From contig JAAELQ010000138.1 of the NCBI GenBank assembly GCA_024226515.1, positions 1 to 64,000 on the forward strand: 64,000 bases of DNA. Direction: 5' to 3'. This document shows, one piece after another, positions 1 to 9,025 of the stretch; within the stretch, counting starts at the first letter, position 1, and every line of letters begins with the position of its first letter. The notes beneath the pieces are model-generated. The model saw only the letters and a list, made by a program, of their open reading frames with translations. It did not search any database and had not been told where the DNA came from. A program made the position numbers and the translations under genes. This DNA is from a bacterium. GTDB taxonomy: Bacteria > Acidobacteriota > Polarisedimenticolia > Polarisedimenticolales > Polarisedimenticolaceae.

Positions 1-1
1 C

Positions 2-115
2 ATTCCGTTGCACGAGCAGATCAGCGCGTACAGCCCGGGCTGGGGCGGCTGGCGCGGGCAGCACGACGAGCTGCTGGCGGCGCTCTTCCCGATGGCGCAA
101 GAGGGCGACGAGTAG
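2..115 (+). CDS. C-terminal end of an unidentified protein (5' partial)
   Basis: The window opens inside a reading frame that gives 37 residues before a TAG stop at 113-115. The fragment contains a Gly/Trp-rich stretch (SPGWGGWRGQHDELLAAL) and ends in acidic residues. I do not recognise a family from this tail. It is read as coding because the composition matches neighbouring genes and nothing else fits, but the upstream sequence is missing. Confidence 0.45.
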   Translation: MPLHEQISAYSPGWGGWRGQHDELLAALFPMAQEGDE

Positions 116-411
116 CCGCAAGGCGCTTCCGCTCGCCGCATCCGAGAGCTACTCTGCGCCCGGTCACAGCGGCGGCTCCACGGCTCTCGAACGTTCCTGC
201 GAGTCGCCAACATCGTCGCCGTCCTCGCGGACGGAGTAGGAAACGGACGGACACGTCACTTATTCAGGTGTTCGATCCCCGGGCACACGCTCGGCTGGTG
301 TTGCCATCGACCTTGCAGCGACACGAGTGCTGCAACTGTTGCGGGGGATAGCCGGATTTGCCGAGTCACCGTACATTCACGTTGGCCGCGTCGAACCAGG
401 GAGGAACAAGG
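116..411. other. intergenic region with no recognisable gene
   Basis: Nearly 300 bases between the partial gene and the TSP3 protein. Short open frames exist on both strands but none has a Shine-Dalgarno, a signal peptide or a recognisable domain. It presumably carries the promoter for the TSP3 gene. The only clear element is the ribosome binding site GGGAGGAAC just before the start at 412. Confidence 0.5.
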
Positions 412-2214
412 ATGCCCCTTCTCGCGCAGCGAACCCTCTTCCTCGTCGTGCTCTTCGCCCTCGGCGTCTCGCCGGCGACGGCCGGCGTCGTCATCGTCGA
501 GCACACCGCGGTGGCCGAGGCCCACACCGCGGCGCGCTCCGAGACGCAGAGTCTGCCTCCACTGACTTCGGGGGAGCTCTTTGTCGAACTCGATGACCGC
601 CCGACCGGAGACGGCTACGCTCTCGGATACGCCCGCAGCGAGTTCTTCCAGAACGGCGGAGAATTCGTCGCCATCGCGGACACGATCGGGCTCAGCACGA
701 CCTCGTTCGCGCGCTCCACGATCCAGGTCGTGTTCGAGCTGTCCCAAACGATGTACTACCACGCGCAGACGGAGCTAGACCTGGACGGCGCCGGCTTTCT
801 CGACGGCGGGACAACGCTCTTCTCCAGTGAGGTCGAGGACATCTGGATCGATGATCACGCCTTTAATCGTGGCTGCTTCTTCGGTCCGCCGGACCAGCTC
901 TGCGATAGCAGCTTCCCGATCTGGACCGGCACGATCACGGGCGTGCTGCCGCCGGGCCGATACACGCTCTACATGCTCTCCGAAACCATGATGTGCGATT
1001 GGGGCGGGTGCTTGGACCTCAACGACCGCCGCGTGAACATCCAGTTCTTCCCGTGCCCCGACGTGGACGGGGACGGCGCCTGCGAAACGGTCGACAACTG
1101 CCCGGGAGCGAACCCCGATCAGGCGGACGCCGACGAAGACGGCCTGGGCGACGCCTGCGATCCGTGCTTCGGAGCCTCCGACGTGGACGGGGACGGCGAC
1201 GGCCGCTGCAACGAGACGGACAATTGCCCCGCCGTATCCAACCCTGCGCAGGAAGACGACGACGCCGATGCGGTGGGGAACGCATGCGACCCGTGCTTCG
1301 GCACCCCTGACATCGATGCCGACGGCGACTCGCTGTGCGATGCGTTCGACAACTGCCCCGACGTCGTAAACCTCGACCAGGGCGACGGTGACGCGGACGG
1401 TGTCGGCGATCTGTGCGACCCGTGCGCGGGCGACACCAACGTCGACACCGACCACGACGGCTTATGCAACGGTCTCGACAACTGCCACCTGCCGAATCCC
1501 GGGCAGGAGGACGCCGACGCCGACGGCGTCGGCGACCCGTGCGATCCGTGCACGGGAAGCGTCAACATCGACACCGACGGGGACGGCCTCTGCAACGGCC
1601 TGGACAACTGCTTTCTGCCGAATCCGCGTCAAGAAGATGCGGACGGGGACGGCGTGGGCAATCCGTGCGACCCGTGCTTCGGCGACTCGGACTACGACGT
1701 CGACGGGGACGGCACGTGCGAAGACGTCGACAACTGCCCCACGGAGCCGAACCCCGCCCAGCGAGACTCGGACACCGACGGGACCGGCGACGCGTGCGAC
1801 AACTGCCCCGTTCAACCCAACCCGGGCCAGGACGACAACGACAATGACGGCGAGGGGAACTCGTGCGACTGCGCACCGTTCGACCCCGGGCTACGCAACC
1901 CCGCGGCGGTGCGGCTGACGGTCGATCGATTCTCCGGCGAAGGCGCCGCGCGCCTGAGCTGGGCCAGCGCTCCGGGTTCTCACACCTACTCGATCACCCG
2001 CGGCTCGACCGTGCTGTTGACGAGCGGAAACTACGGCAGCTGCATCGCAACGGACGTCGTCGATCCGGCGTTCGACGACTTTGCGCTACCGGCCCCCGGC
2101 ACAACGCGCACTTTTCTGGTGCAGGGCGTCAGCGACGAATGCGGACCGGGTACGCTCGGTGTCGATGGAAGCGGAGCCGAACGAGCCAACGCCTCCCCCG
2201 GAGGCTGTCCGTAG
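412..2214 (+). CDS. secreted thrombospondin type 3 repeat (calcium-binding) protein
   Basis: A 600-residue exported protein. The start at 412 is chosen over an upstream in-frame ATG (358) because GGGAGGAAC precedes it and the first ~24 residues (MPLLAQRTLFLVVLFALG...) form a signal peptide ending near ATAG. Residues ~25-220 are a beta-rich region I cannot name. Residues ~220-490 are tandem Asp-rich TSP3 units, each with a pattern like DxDGDGxCxxxDNCPxxxNPxQxDxDxDGxGDxCDPC. These bind Ca2+ in known proteins. The last ~115 residues (from 1867) are a Fn3-like beta domain ending in GGCP. It closely resembles the end of the giant protein at 21857-27427, so it is a shared C-terminal module, perhaps for export or anchoring. 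No enzyme domain is visible; a structural or adhesive role outside the cell is inferred. Confidence 0.88.
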   Translation: MPLLAQRTLFLVVLFALGVSPATAGVVIVEHTAVAEAHTAARSETQSLPPLTSGELFVELDDRPTGDGYALGYARSEFFQNGGEFVAIADTIGLSTTSFARSTIQVVFELSQTMYYHAQTELDLDGAGFLDGGTTLFSSEVEDIWIDDHAFNRGCFFGPPDQLCDSSFPIWTGTITGVLPPGRYTLYMLSETMMCDWGGCLDLNDRRVNIQFFPCPDVDGDGACETVDNCPGANPDQADADEDGLGDACDPCFGASDVDGDGDGRCNETDNCPAVSNPAQEDDDADAVGNACDPCFGTPDIDADGDSLCDAFDNCPDVVNLDQGDGDADGVGDLCDPCAGDTNVDTDHDGLCNGLDNCHLPNPGQEDADADGVGDPCDPCTGSVNIDTDGDGLCNGLDNCFLPNPRQEDADGDGVGNPCDPCFGDSDYDVDGDGTCEDVDNCPTEPNPAQRDSDTDGTGDACDNCPVQPNPGQDDNDNDGEGNSCDCAPFDPGLRNPAAVRLTVDRFSGEGAARLSWASAPGSHTYSITRGSTVLLTSGNYGSCIATDVVDPAFDDFALPAPGTTRTFLVQGVSDECGPGTLGVDGSGAERANASPGGCP

Positions 2215-2259
2215 CCGCGGGAACCTGAGGTAAGGTACTAATTCGTGGGAGGGGGATGA

Positions 2260-2340
2260 TGTTCTCCAGCCGACCCCGCCGTCTCCGCCCAGGACGACGC
2301 GGACGGCGATTTCGTAGGTGACGCGTGCGAATGGCTCACC
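2260..2340 (+). pseudogene. decayed TSP3 repeat remnant
   Basis: Between the TSP3 gene and the acetyltransferase, the frame starting after a TGA at 2257-2259 encodes ADPAVSAQDDADGDFVGDACE. This is an almost complete TSP3 unit (NPxQxDxDGDGVGDACD) that belongs to no intact gene. It has no start codon or signal peptide. It is read as a leftover of a second TSP3 gene or of a longer form of its neighbour. The frame happens to run on into the acetyltransferase. Confidence 0.55.
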
Positions 2341-2376
2341 GTGGCCGCGAGAGTTCATGAGGATGGAGAAGCGGCG

Positions 2377-2946
2377 GTGATCGAAGCCTCCGAGCTACCC
2401 ACCCTGCAGGGCCCCCGCGTGAGCCTACGCTGGCTGACCGAACGCGACGTGGACGCGTTGTACGAGTTGTTCGGCAACGCCGACGTGGCGCGCTACTGGA
2501 GCTGCGCGGCCTACGCCGACCGCGCCCAGGCCGAGAGCCTGCTGCGTCAGGTCCACGACTGCTACGCCAGGCACACGCTCTACCAGTGGGGCGTGACGCT
2601 GGACGGCGACGATCGAGTCATCGGCACGTGCACGCTCGCTTCCCTCGACGCGTCCAACGGACGCGCCGAGGTGGGCTTCGCGCTGAACCGCAGCCACTGG
2701 GGCGGCGGGCTAATGAGCGAGGCGCTGCGTCTGCTGCTCGACTACGCGTTCGGCACGCTCGGGCTGCGCCGTATCGAGGCCGACATCGATCCGCGCAACG
2801 CCGCGTCGATCCGGCTCGTCGAGCGGTTGGGCTTCGTCCGCGAGGGCCTGCTGCGCGAGCGCTGGCTCGTCGACGGCAAGATCCAGGACTCGGTGCTCTA
2901 CGGGCTGTTGGATCGCGAGTGGAACCGGGAACGCGCCGGTAGCTGA
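2377..2946 (+). CDS. GNAT-family N-acetyltransferase (RimJ/RimL-like)
   Basis: A protein of ~189 residues of the Acetyltransf_3 type, which moves an acetyl group from acetyl-CoA to an amine; the substrate is unknown. Visible family features are the opening LxGPRVSLRWLTERDVDALYELF, the central EVGFALNRSHWGGGLMSEAL (the acetyl-CoA-binding loop with Gly-rich turn) and IEADIDPRNAASIRLVERLGF, typical of ribosomal-protein and small-molecule N-acetyltransferases. The frame is open upstream to 2260, but the GTG at 2377 is preferred. It is preceded by GGAGAAG, and the protein then begins shortly before the conserved LRxxxxxD segment. A GTG at 2341 is the alternative. It ends two bases before the convergent gene's stop. 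Confidence 0.85.
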   Translation: MIEASELPTLQGPRVSLRWLTERDVDALYELFGNADVARYWSCAAYADRAQAESLLRQVHDCYARHTLYQWGVTLDGDDRVIGTCTLASLDASNGRAEVGFALNRSHWGGGLMSEALRLLLDYAFGTLGLRRIEADIDPRNAASIRLVERLGFVREGLLRERWLVDGKIQDSVLYGLLDREWNRERAGS

Positions 2947-2948
2947 CG

Positions 2949-4127
2949 CTACAGGGTCGCCTGAAGCACGGCCGATCCGCCGTTCGTCACGGCGAGCAAG
3001 CGCTGCTTCAGATCGCTCTCGTCCACGACCCATGCGCCGGGCTCGTGGAAGCGCTTCATGTAGCGGAAGTTGCCGTACTCGTGCTCGACCATGCCGGCAT
3101 GAGACTCGCGGCGGTGGTTGCGCGAGAACACGAGCGCGGGAGCCCGTCCGACCGACAGCAGCTCCATGCTGGTCATGCCGCCGGAACGGGTGATCGTGGC
3201 GCAGCTGCGTCGGTAGAGCTCGGCCAGCGTCGACGATTCGATGAACGGAAGCGCGACCAGCGTCGAGCGCGAAGCAAGCGCCGCGGCCCGCTGTCGCAGC
3301 TCCTGTCGCAACGGCGGGTCGGGAACGTAGGCCACGACGACGAACGACGGGTCGTCGCGACACTCGAGGCTGCCCAGCACGGCGCTGCGCGTGAACTCGC
3401 GTGTGCCCTGGCTGCCCATCACGACGGTGACCGGCTGCGCGCCCGCCGGCAGACGCACGGGCGCCTGGCCGTCCCCGCGATCGAGCACGAGCGGGCGGTC
3501 GGCCGCGTGATGTCCGTTGGCGAACGGAGCGCGGACGGGAAACCCGGAGTCCGTCTCGACCTGCGCGAAGTCGAGCTCCCAGCGCCGGCCCCAGAACTGG
3601 CCCACGGTCTCGTCGTCCTCGCGCAGCGGCTCGCTGCCCCAGACGGTCAACCGCCGTCGCAACGCCGCCGGCAGCCGCACGATCGGCTTGCGGTACTGCC
3701 CCAGCGCCGCGTGCGCCGGTTCGGTCAGCACCTTGGTCACCGGCACGTCGAAATCGCGCGCGACCTCGAGCTGCTCGTGGGTCGACATGACCTGGCAATC
3801 GAGAATCTCGTTGATGCTCCAGTCGCGGAGCGCCGTGCGCAGGCGGCGGCGAATGCGCCGCCGCAGAAGCACGTCCCCGAGGCCCTGTAGGCCGATCGCG
3901 CGATCCAGCGATCGAGAGTCGCCGCGGCGCATGGCGTGGTTCCAGACGCCGATGCCGAATTGGCCGGCCAGCCCGGCCCACTGCCGCAACAGATCGATCG
4001 TGTGAACGGACTCGACCGACGCGTCGGCGCGCAGGCGTTGCCGCAGCGCCTCGGCCGCGCTGAGGTGCGCCCCTCCTCCGGACGACGTGATGATCAGTAC
4101 TCGGCGCGGCCTCGTCTTCTCGATCAT
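2949..4127 (-). CDS. MurG/MGDG-synthase-like glycosyltransferase (GT28-type)
   Basis: A 392-residue GT-B glycosyltransferase candidate. The N-terminus has VLIITSSGGGAHLSAAEAL, matching the Gly-rich loop and xHxxAAxAL helix of monogalactosyldiacylglycerol synthases and MurG. The C-terminal half has a donor-site pattern, VVMGSQGTREF... then ITRSGGMTSMELLSVGRAPAL, equivalent to the GGxxTxxEa motif that holds the nucleotide sugar. The start at 4127 is favoured over an upstream ATG (4187) because GGGGAGAAAG lies directly before it. It probably adds a sugar to a lipid or envelope acceptor. Donor and acceptor cannot be read from the sequence. It stands alone, divergent from the gene at 4235. Confidence 0.7.
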   Translation of the reverse strand: MIEKTRPRRVLIITSSGGGAHLSAAEALRQRLRADASVESVHTIDLLRQWAGLAGQFGIGVWNHAMRRGDSRSLDRAIGLQGLGDVLLRRRIRRRLRTALRDWSINEILDCQVMSTHEQLEVARDFDVPVTKVLTEPAHAALGQYRKPIVRLPAALRRRLTVWGSEPLREDDETVGQFWGRRWELDFAQVETDSGFPVRAPFANGHHAADRPLVLDRGDGQAPVRLPAGAQPVTVVMGSQGTREFTRSAVLGSLECRDDPSFVVVAYVPDPPLRQELRQRAAALASRSTLVALPFIESSTLAELYRRSCATITRSGGMTSMELLSVGRAPALVFSRNHRRESHAGMVEHEYGNFRYMKRFHEPGAWVVDESDLKQRLLAVTNGGSAVLQATL

Positions 4128-4222
4128 CTTTCTCCCCGGGGCGGCGTTGCGCGCCCGCATCGAACTCGCGCCGTGAATGCTAGCCACAATGACGCATCGG
4201 CGCGAGCCCGCGACGGTTTGGC

Positions 4223-4228
4223 TACAAT
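4223..4228 (+). promoter_or_regulatory. -10-like box TACAAT, 6 nt before a GTG start
   Basis: TACAAT ends seven bases before the GTG at 4235, and no Shine-Dalgarno sits between them. A transcript starting at the usual distance would begin at or beside the start codon, so a leaderless mRNA is likely. No clear -35 box is seen. Confidence 0.45.
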
Positions 4229-4234
4229 CGCCGC

Positions 4235-5311
4235 GTGCGCAGAACCGAACCGTCCTTCGCCGCCCGGGTGCTGCACCTCGTATTCGGCGCCCTGCTGGTC
4301 GCGATCTCGTGCGTGTCGACGGGCCCGGCGCTCGCCGCCGAACCCGAGGTCACCGAGCCGCCGCCCGCCGAGGGCGAGTCGTCCGACGACGACGAGCAGC
4401 CCGCCGACCCGTGCAAGCTGGTCTACGAGGAACCCCCGCAGGCGATCGACCGCGTGCGCGGCATCGTTCATCGTTCGGTCTGTTCGACGGCGCTGTGGTT
4501 CGACAGCCTGTTCGGCGACCCGAACGCGTTCGAGGAGGCCGAGCGCACGTACGGCCTGGTGTCGCTCGGAGGTGTGTGGGAAGAGCGTGAATCGGTCGAC
4601 GCTGTCGGCCGGGTGCGCATCAAGTGGCGTTTTCCCGCGGCGGAAGAGCGACTCAGCCTGATCGTGGGGCGCGTGCCGGAAGAGCGCATCGCGGCCGAGG
4701 ACGAAGATGCAGGCGGGATTCCCGCCGAGCTCGACGAGGACGACCAGGAGTTCATCGTGGGCATCGAGCGCGTACAGCTCCGGCGGACGAAGCACAAGGC
4801 CACGATCGGCGTCGGCGTCACCTATCGCGACTCCGTCGAGCCGTTCGTCAAGCTGCGCTGGCGCTCGCGCTGGATCCTCAGCGAAATGCACAAGGTGAAG
4901 CTGCGGCTGACGCCCTACTGGCAGGACGGAGAGCGCGAATTCGGCGCGCGCATGACCGTGGACGCCGACACGCAGCTGCACCCGAAGCTGCTCCTGCGCT
5001 GGCGCGCGACGGGCACTCACGACGGCCGCACGCGGGGGACGAAGTTCTTTTCCGGACCGCTGCTGTACCACCAGCTCAACGACACGTACTTCATGGCGCA
5101 CCGGATCGGCGTCTCGGGCCAGAGCGATGACGAGGTTCCCGATCGATCCTACGGCTTCGTCAGCTCGTTGCGGCGCAGCATCCTGCGCGAGTGGCTGTTC
5201 GTCGAGCTTAGCGCAGGCGTCGACTGGCGGCGTGAGACGCTGGAAGTCGAGCGCGAGCCGATCGGTCGTGTAGGCATCCTGTTCGAGATGCACTTCGGCC
5301 CGACCCGCTGA
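4235..5311 (+). CDS. exported, probably outer-membrane beta-barrel protein of unknown function
   Basis: A 358-residue protein read from GTG, since the frame has no suitable ATG. Residues 1-34 are a signal peptide (hydrophobic LVFGALLVAISCV, cleavage near ALAA). A short acidic, disordered segment follows (~35-60). From ~110 to the end the chain alternates charged and hydrophobic residues in strands such as VRIKWRF, VKLRWRSRW, KVKLRLTPYW, LLLRWRATG and VGILFEMHF. It closes with an aromatic-rich strand, typical of barrels. No known family is recognised. It lies between a divergent glycosyltransferase and the Popeye-like gene. Confidence 0.65.
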   Translation: MRRTEPSFAARVLHLVFGALLVAISCVSTGPALAAEPEVTEPPPAEGESSDDDEQPADPCKLVYEEPPQAIDRVRGIVHRSVCSTALWFDSLFGDPNAFEEAERTYGLVSLGGVWEERESVDAVGRVRIKWRFPAAEERLSLIVGRVPEERIAAEDEDAGGIPAELDEDDQEFIVGIERVQLRRTKHKATIGVGVTYRDSVEPFVKLRWRSRWILSEMHKVKLRLTPYWQDGEREFGARMTVDADTQLHPKLLLRWRATGTHDGRTRGTKFFSGPLLYHQLNDTYFMAHRIGVSGQSDDEVPDRSYGFVSSLRRSILREWLFVELSAGVDWRRETLEVEREPIGRVGILFEMHFGPTR

Positions 5312-5371
5312 CACCCCCGGGCGCTGCAGTTATCATGCGCCGAACTCGCAACGCAAGGAGCCTCGGCGCAC

Positions 5372-6055
5372 ATGGACCTCACACTCGACTCCGCCTTCAC
5401 CGGCGGAGGCCTGGTCGGCAACCTGTCGTACCTGCTGCTGATCGCCTCGATGGCGATGCGCAACATCCTCTGGCTGCGCATCCTCGCGATCTTCTCCGGC
5501 ATATTCGGCGTGGCCTACGACGCGATCTGGCTGCACGACCCGGTGGGGACGTTCTGGGAGAGCAGCTTCACGCTGGTCAATCTGTTCCAGTGGGCCTGGC
5601 TGACCTACGAGAACCGGATGAAGCAGCTGACGCCGGAGGAGATCTCGTTGCGGGAGCGGGTATTCCCGGCGCTGAGCGTGCTCGACTTCCGCCGGCTGCT
5701 CGACTGCGGTCGCTCGGACGACTTCCGGCCGGGAGACGCGCTCGTGCTGCAGGGCGACCCGGTGCGCGAGCTGTTCCTGATCCTCGACGGCGATGCGGAG
5801 ATCCGCAACGACGGCCACCCGGTGTCGCGCTGCGTCCCGGGAGACTTCGTCGACGAGATCGGCTTCTTCAAGGAGATGCCGGCCAGCGCCACGGTCGCCG
5901 CGGGCTCGTCCCTGCGCTGCATGGTCTTTCCGGTCGAGGCGGTGCGCCAGTTGATGGCCCGGAGCCACACGCTCGAGCGCGGGCTCAACGTCGCGCTCGG
6001 CTCGAACCTCGCCACGAAGCTGATCCGCAACAACGAGACCGGGTTCGCCGTCTGA
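5372..6055 (+). CDS. bacterial Popeye-domain-like membrane protein with cyclic-nucleotide-binding fold
   Basis: A 227-residue protein. Residues ~12-75 hold three closely spaced membrane helices (VGNLSYLLLIASMAM, ILWLRILAIFSGIFGVAYDAI, SFTLVNLFQWAWLTY). Residues ~95-215 form a cNMP-binding-like beta roll: LVLQGDPVRELFLILDGDAEI, then PGDFVDEIGFFKEMPASATVAA, then a C-terminal helical lid. Three helices, a short linker and a cNMP fold is the layout of Popeye (POPDC) proteins, which bind cAMP in animals. The classic bacterial CRP ligand motif (GE...RSA) is altered (DEIGFF...ASA), so the ligand is uncertain. AAGGAG precedes the ATG. It runs convergent into the CHAT gene, 3 nt apart. Confidence 0.75.
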   Translation: MDLTLDSAFTGGGLVGNLSYLLLIASMAMRNILWLRILAIFSGIFGVAYDAIWLHDPVGTFWESSFTLVNLFQWAWLTYENRMKQLTPEEISLRERVFPALSVLDFRRLLDCGRSDDFRPGDALVLQGDPVRELFLILDGDAEIRNDGHPVSRCVPGDFVDEIGFFKEMPASATVAAGSSLRCMVFPVEAVRQLMARSHTLERGLNVALGSNLATKLIRNNETGFAV

Positions 6056-6058
6056 CGC

Positions 6059-8947
6059 CTACGTCGGACTGAGGATGACGACGAACGGCGCCCAGTAGAC
6101 CGGGTGCCAGCGCGACTCGGCCACCGCTCGCTGCGCCAGCGCCATCGAACGCACCGGGTCGTCGCCGGCGCGCAGCCGGTCGTGGAACGCGACCATCAGC
6201 TCCGCGGTCGAGCTGTCGTCGACGCTCCACAGGCTGGCCGCGATGCCGCGCGCGCCCGCGCGCAGGAAGGCCCACGACAGACCGACCACGCCCTCGCCCG
6301 GTATCACCTCACCCTCACCCGTGCTGCACGCCGAGAGCACGACCAGCGCCGGCCCGAGGCGCAGCTCGGCGATGCGCGGCATGGCCAGTCGGTCTCCGGC
6401 GGAGAGGATCACGGTGCAGCGGCGCGGGTCTGTCGACGACGCAACCGCATGCGTCGCGAAGTGCAGCGTACGGAACGAACGCAGGGCCAGCTCGTCGATC
6501 CGCTCCAGCGAGAGCTCGTCGCGCACGAGGCTCGTCGTCTGCGAGGCGCCCCACACCTCGCCGAGGCGTTGCAGCTCCGCGGCCGCGTGGGGCAGCGGAA
6601 CGACCTCGGCGCCCGCGCCGCCGACGGGATCGCCGGCCAGCAGCACCGGAGTGCGCGCGTCGCCCCACCGTGGGGGCGAGCCCGCGAGCGGCAGAACGGC
6701 CGTCTCGATGCTCGCCGCGAGAAACACCGGCCGGCCCGCGTCGGCGCTCACGACCAGCGCGCCGAAGGGCAGCAACGCCAGATCCTGGTCCGGGATGACG
6801 TACAGCCGCGTCGCGCCGTCGAGCAGCTGCTCGACCGGCCCGAGCAGCTTGCGATACAGCTCGACCCCCACGTCGGCGTCGCGCGCGAAGTCCGCCCGCG
6901 GATCCTCGCGGGCCTCCGCGCTCAGCAGGGGCCGGCGCAGGGCCGCCGCGTAGCGCTTCAACGACGGCCGCAGCTCGTGCCAGCCGGGAACCACGCGCGC
7001 GACGATCGCGTCCGCGGTGACGGCCACGACGACGCCGCGGTCGTTGCCGATCAGGTAGTCGACCAGCACTTCGCCGTCGCGCAGCGTGCGGCGGATCGTC
7101 GCGGCGTCGGCCTTGCCGGAGTCGATCGCGCCGTCGTCGTTCAGCATCTGGCGCAACGCGCGCGCGTGCGCTCGTTCGACGACGTGCAGGATCTCCGCCG
7201 CACGCCCCGCCCCGTCGAGCTCCGCGAGAGCGGCCGCGTACTCGATGAACGGCTCGGTGCGACCGCGGCGCAGATAGCCCATGCCGGCCGTCTGCGGGTC
7301 GAGTCCGGTCGACCGCTCGTCGACGATCTCCATCGCCTCGCGGAACTGACGCAGCGCCTCGTCGCGCCCTCCGTCGCGGCCCAGCAACGTCTTGCCGTAG
7401 ATCGTGCGCGCCTTCCACGCGGCCCAGGCCGTCGAGTCCGCCTCGTCAATGATGCTTCCCACACGCTCGCGCGCGTCGACGACGCGCCCCTGGCGCAGCG
7501 CGACCTCCGCCTCGAACGTCCGGCTGATCAGGACCAGGCCGAGGTCTTCTTCCTGGTTGGCTGCCGCGGCGAAGCGGCGCGCCGCCTCGTCGAGCTCTCC
7601 GGCGTCCAGCGCGATGCGCCCGAGGCCGAACTGCGCGCGGATGCTCTGCCGTGGGTTGTCGGCCGAGACGCGGCCGAACCAGTCGCGCGCGGCGGCCGTG
7701 TCGCGCAGGTCGCCGTGCAAGTTGCCCAGGGCGACCGAGACCGTGTCCGCCAGATCCTGGCCCTCGGCGAGGGCTTCCGCATGCAGACGCAGCAACTGCT
7801 CCTTCGCCTCGATGTGGTTGCCGATCGCGGCCAGCAGGATCGTGCGGTTGTAGGACAGCTGGCGCGCGCGGTCGGGCATGCCCTCGTCGCGCAATGCCTC
7901 CGCGGCACGCTCCATGATCGCGATCGCGGGCACGTAGCGTCCCGTCCTCAGGTACAGCCCGCCGAGGTTGTTGCTGATGAACGCCTCGAGGCTGCGGTTG
8001 CCCGCGCGCTCGGCCGCGGAGAGTCCCTGCAGGTACAGTCGCTCGGCCTCGTCGGAATCAACTTGGTACTTGGCGCAGAAAGCGAGACGGTTCGACGCCC
8101 GGGCGATGCCGATCGGATCGTCCGCCTCCCGCGCCAGCTCGAGCGCGCGACGCAACGGCACCTTCGCTCGTTCGACCCGCTCGGGCGAGGGTCCCGGCCC
8201 CTCGAGATACAGCGTCTCCTCGCCCCTGGCGTAGTGCGTGTGCCACAGGTCGGGATGCGCGGCCGCGATCTCGTCGGCCAGAACGCCGAGCTGGGCCAGC
8301 GTTCCCTCGCGCTTGCAGTGGTTGATCACCGGATACCACGTGGCATCGGACGCCGGATCCTGTTCCAGTTGGAATTGAAGCTCGAGGATGGAGCGGTCCT
8401 TCTCGGCGGCGGCGAGCAGGTCGTCACGCCCGGCCGCGCCCGCGGCCTCCACGGCTCGCTTCAGCGAATCGTGCGCCGGCAGGGTCTGGCCCTCCAGCTT
8501 CAAACCGAACGCCAGCTGCCGGGCGATGCGCGCGACCCCCGCCGGCCGGTCGGCCTTCTCGGCGAGGAGCAGAGCGCGCTCGAACAGCGGCCGCGATTCG
8601 GAGGTGTGCGCGGCCGTGACGACGCGACCGCCCTGCCACAGCACGCACTCGGCCTCGAGCCAGACGGGTTCCCAGCGATCCGGATGTGCCGCCGCGATCC
8701 CCTGCACGGCCGACCGCAGCTCGGCGAGTCGATTCTCGCGCCGCGCCAGGTTCAGCGCGGCGACCCAGGCGGCCTCGTCGACGGGCGCCCGCTCGAGGGC
8801 GGCGATCGGATCCTGCGGAGGCTCCTCGACCGGGTCGGCGCCGCCGGAACACGACAGCGCGAACAGCGCCAGCAGCACCGCGACGGTCGCACCCGAGGTG
8901 GTCAGCCGGGGGCGGAACGCGCGCTTGCAAACGGACCGGGCAACCAC
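6059..8947 (-). CDS. TPR repeat lipoprotein with C-terminal CHAT (caspase-like) domain
   Basis: A 962-residue protein. The GTG start gives a hydrophobic signal ending FALSC (Cys33), so it is probably a lipoprotein or secreted. Residues ~50-600 are TPR-like helical repeats. The last ~330 residues are a CHAT domain: TLHFATHA with the putative catalytic His833 and VLSACSTGEGEVIPGEGV with Cys874, followed by the family's GARGIAASLWSVDDSST segment. CHAT proteins are clan CD cysteine proteases, some acting in programmed death or defence; others are uncharacterised envelope proteins. An extracytoplasmic location argues against a simple cytosolic caspase role. It is divergent from the M48 protease gene, with 78 nt between the starts. 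Confidence 0.88.
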   Translation of the reverse strand: MVARSVCKRAFRPRLTTSGATVAVLLALFALSCSGGADPVEEPPQDPIAALERAPVDEAAWVAALNLARRENRLAELRSAVQGIAAAHPDRWEPVWLEAECVLWQGGRVVTAAHTSESRPLFERALLLAEKADRPAGVARIARQLAFGLKLEGQTLPAHDSLKRAVEAAGAAGRDDLLAAAEKDRSILELQFQLEQDPASDATWYPVINHCKREGTLAQLGVLADEIAAAHPDLWHTHYARGEETLYLEGPGPSPERVERAKVPLRRALELAREADDPIGIARASNRLAFCAKYQVDSDEAERLYLQGLSAAERAGNRSLEAFISNNLGGLYLRTGRYVPAIAIMERAAEALRDEGMPDRARQLSYNRTILLAAIGNHIEAKEQLLRLHAEALAEGQDLADTVSVALGNLHGDLRDTAAARDWFGRVSADNPRQSIRAQFGLGRIALDAGELDEAARRFAAAANQEEDLGLVLISRTFEAEVALRQGRVVDARERVGSIIDEADSTAWAAWKARTIYGKTLLGRDGGRDEALRQFREAMEIVDERSTGLDPQTAGMGYLRRGRTEPFIEYAAALAELDGAGRAAEILHVVERAHARALRQMLNDDGAIDSGKADAATIRRTLRDGEVLVDYLIGNDRGVVVAVTADAIVARVVPGWHELRPSLKRYAAALRRPLLSAEAREDPRADFARDADVGVELYRKLLGPVEQLLDGATRLYVIPDQDLALLPFGALVVSADAGRPVFLAASIETAVLPLAGSPPRWGDARTPVLLAGDPVGGAGAEVVPLPHAAAELQRLGEVWGASQTTSLVRDELSLERIDELALRSFRTLHFATHAVASSTDPRRCTVILSAGDRLAMPRIAELRLGPALVVLSACSTGEGEVIPGEGVVGLSWAFLRAGARGIAASLWSVDDSSTAELMVAFHDRLRAGDDPVRSMALAQRAVAESRWHPVYWAPFVVILSPT

Positions 8948-9025
8948 GGCTCCAGGTTACCACGCAGGTTTCTGCAGGACTTCCCGCCCATGGTCTACAA
9001 TGCGCGGTCTTGCGGGGGTTCTGAG

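Noticed and set aside
6104..9025. A very long open frame leading into the M48 protease
   Set aside because: It is antisense to the TPR-CHAT gene and Arg/Gln/Ala-rich, as expected from G+C-rich third positions. The lipoprotein signal and GGGGG site at 9026 mark the real start.
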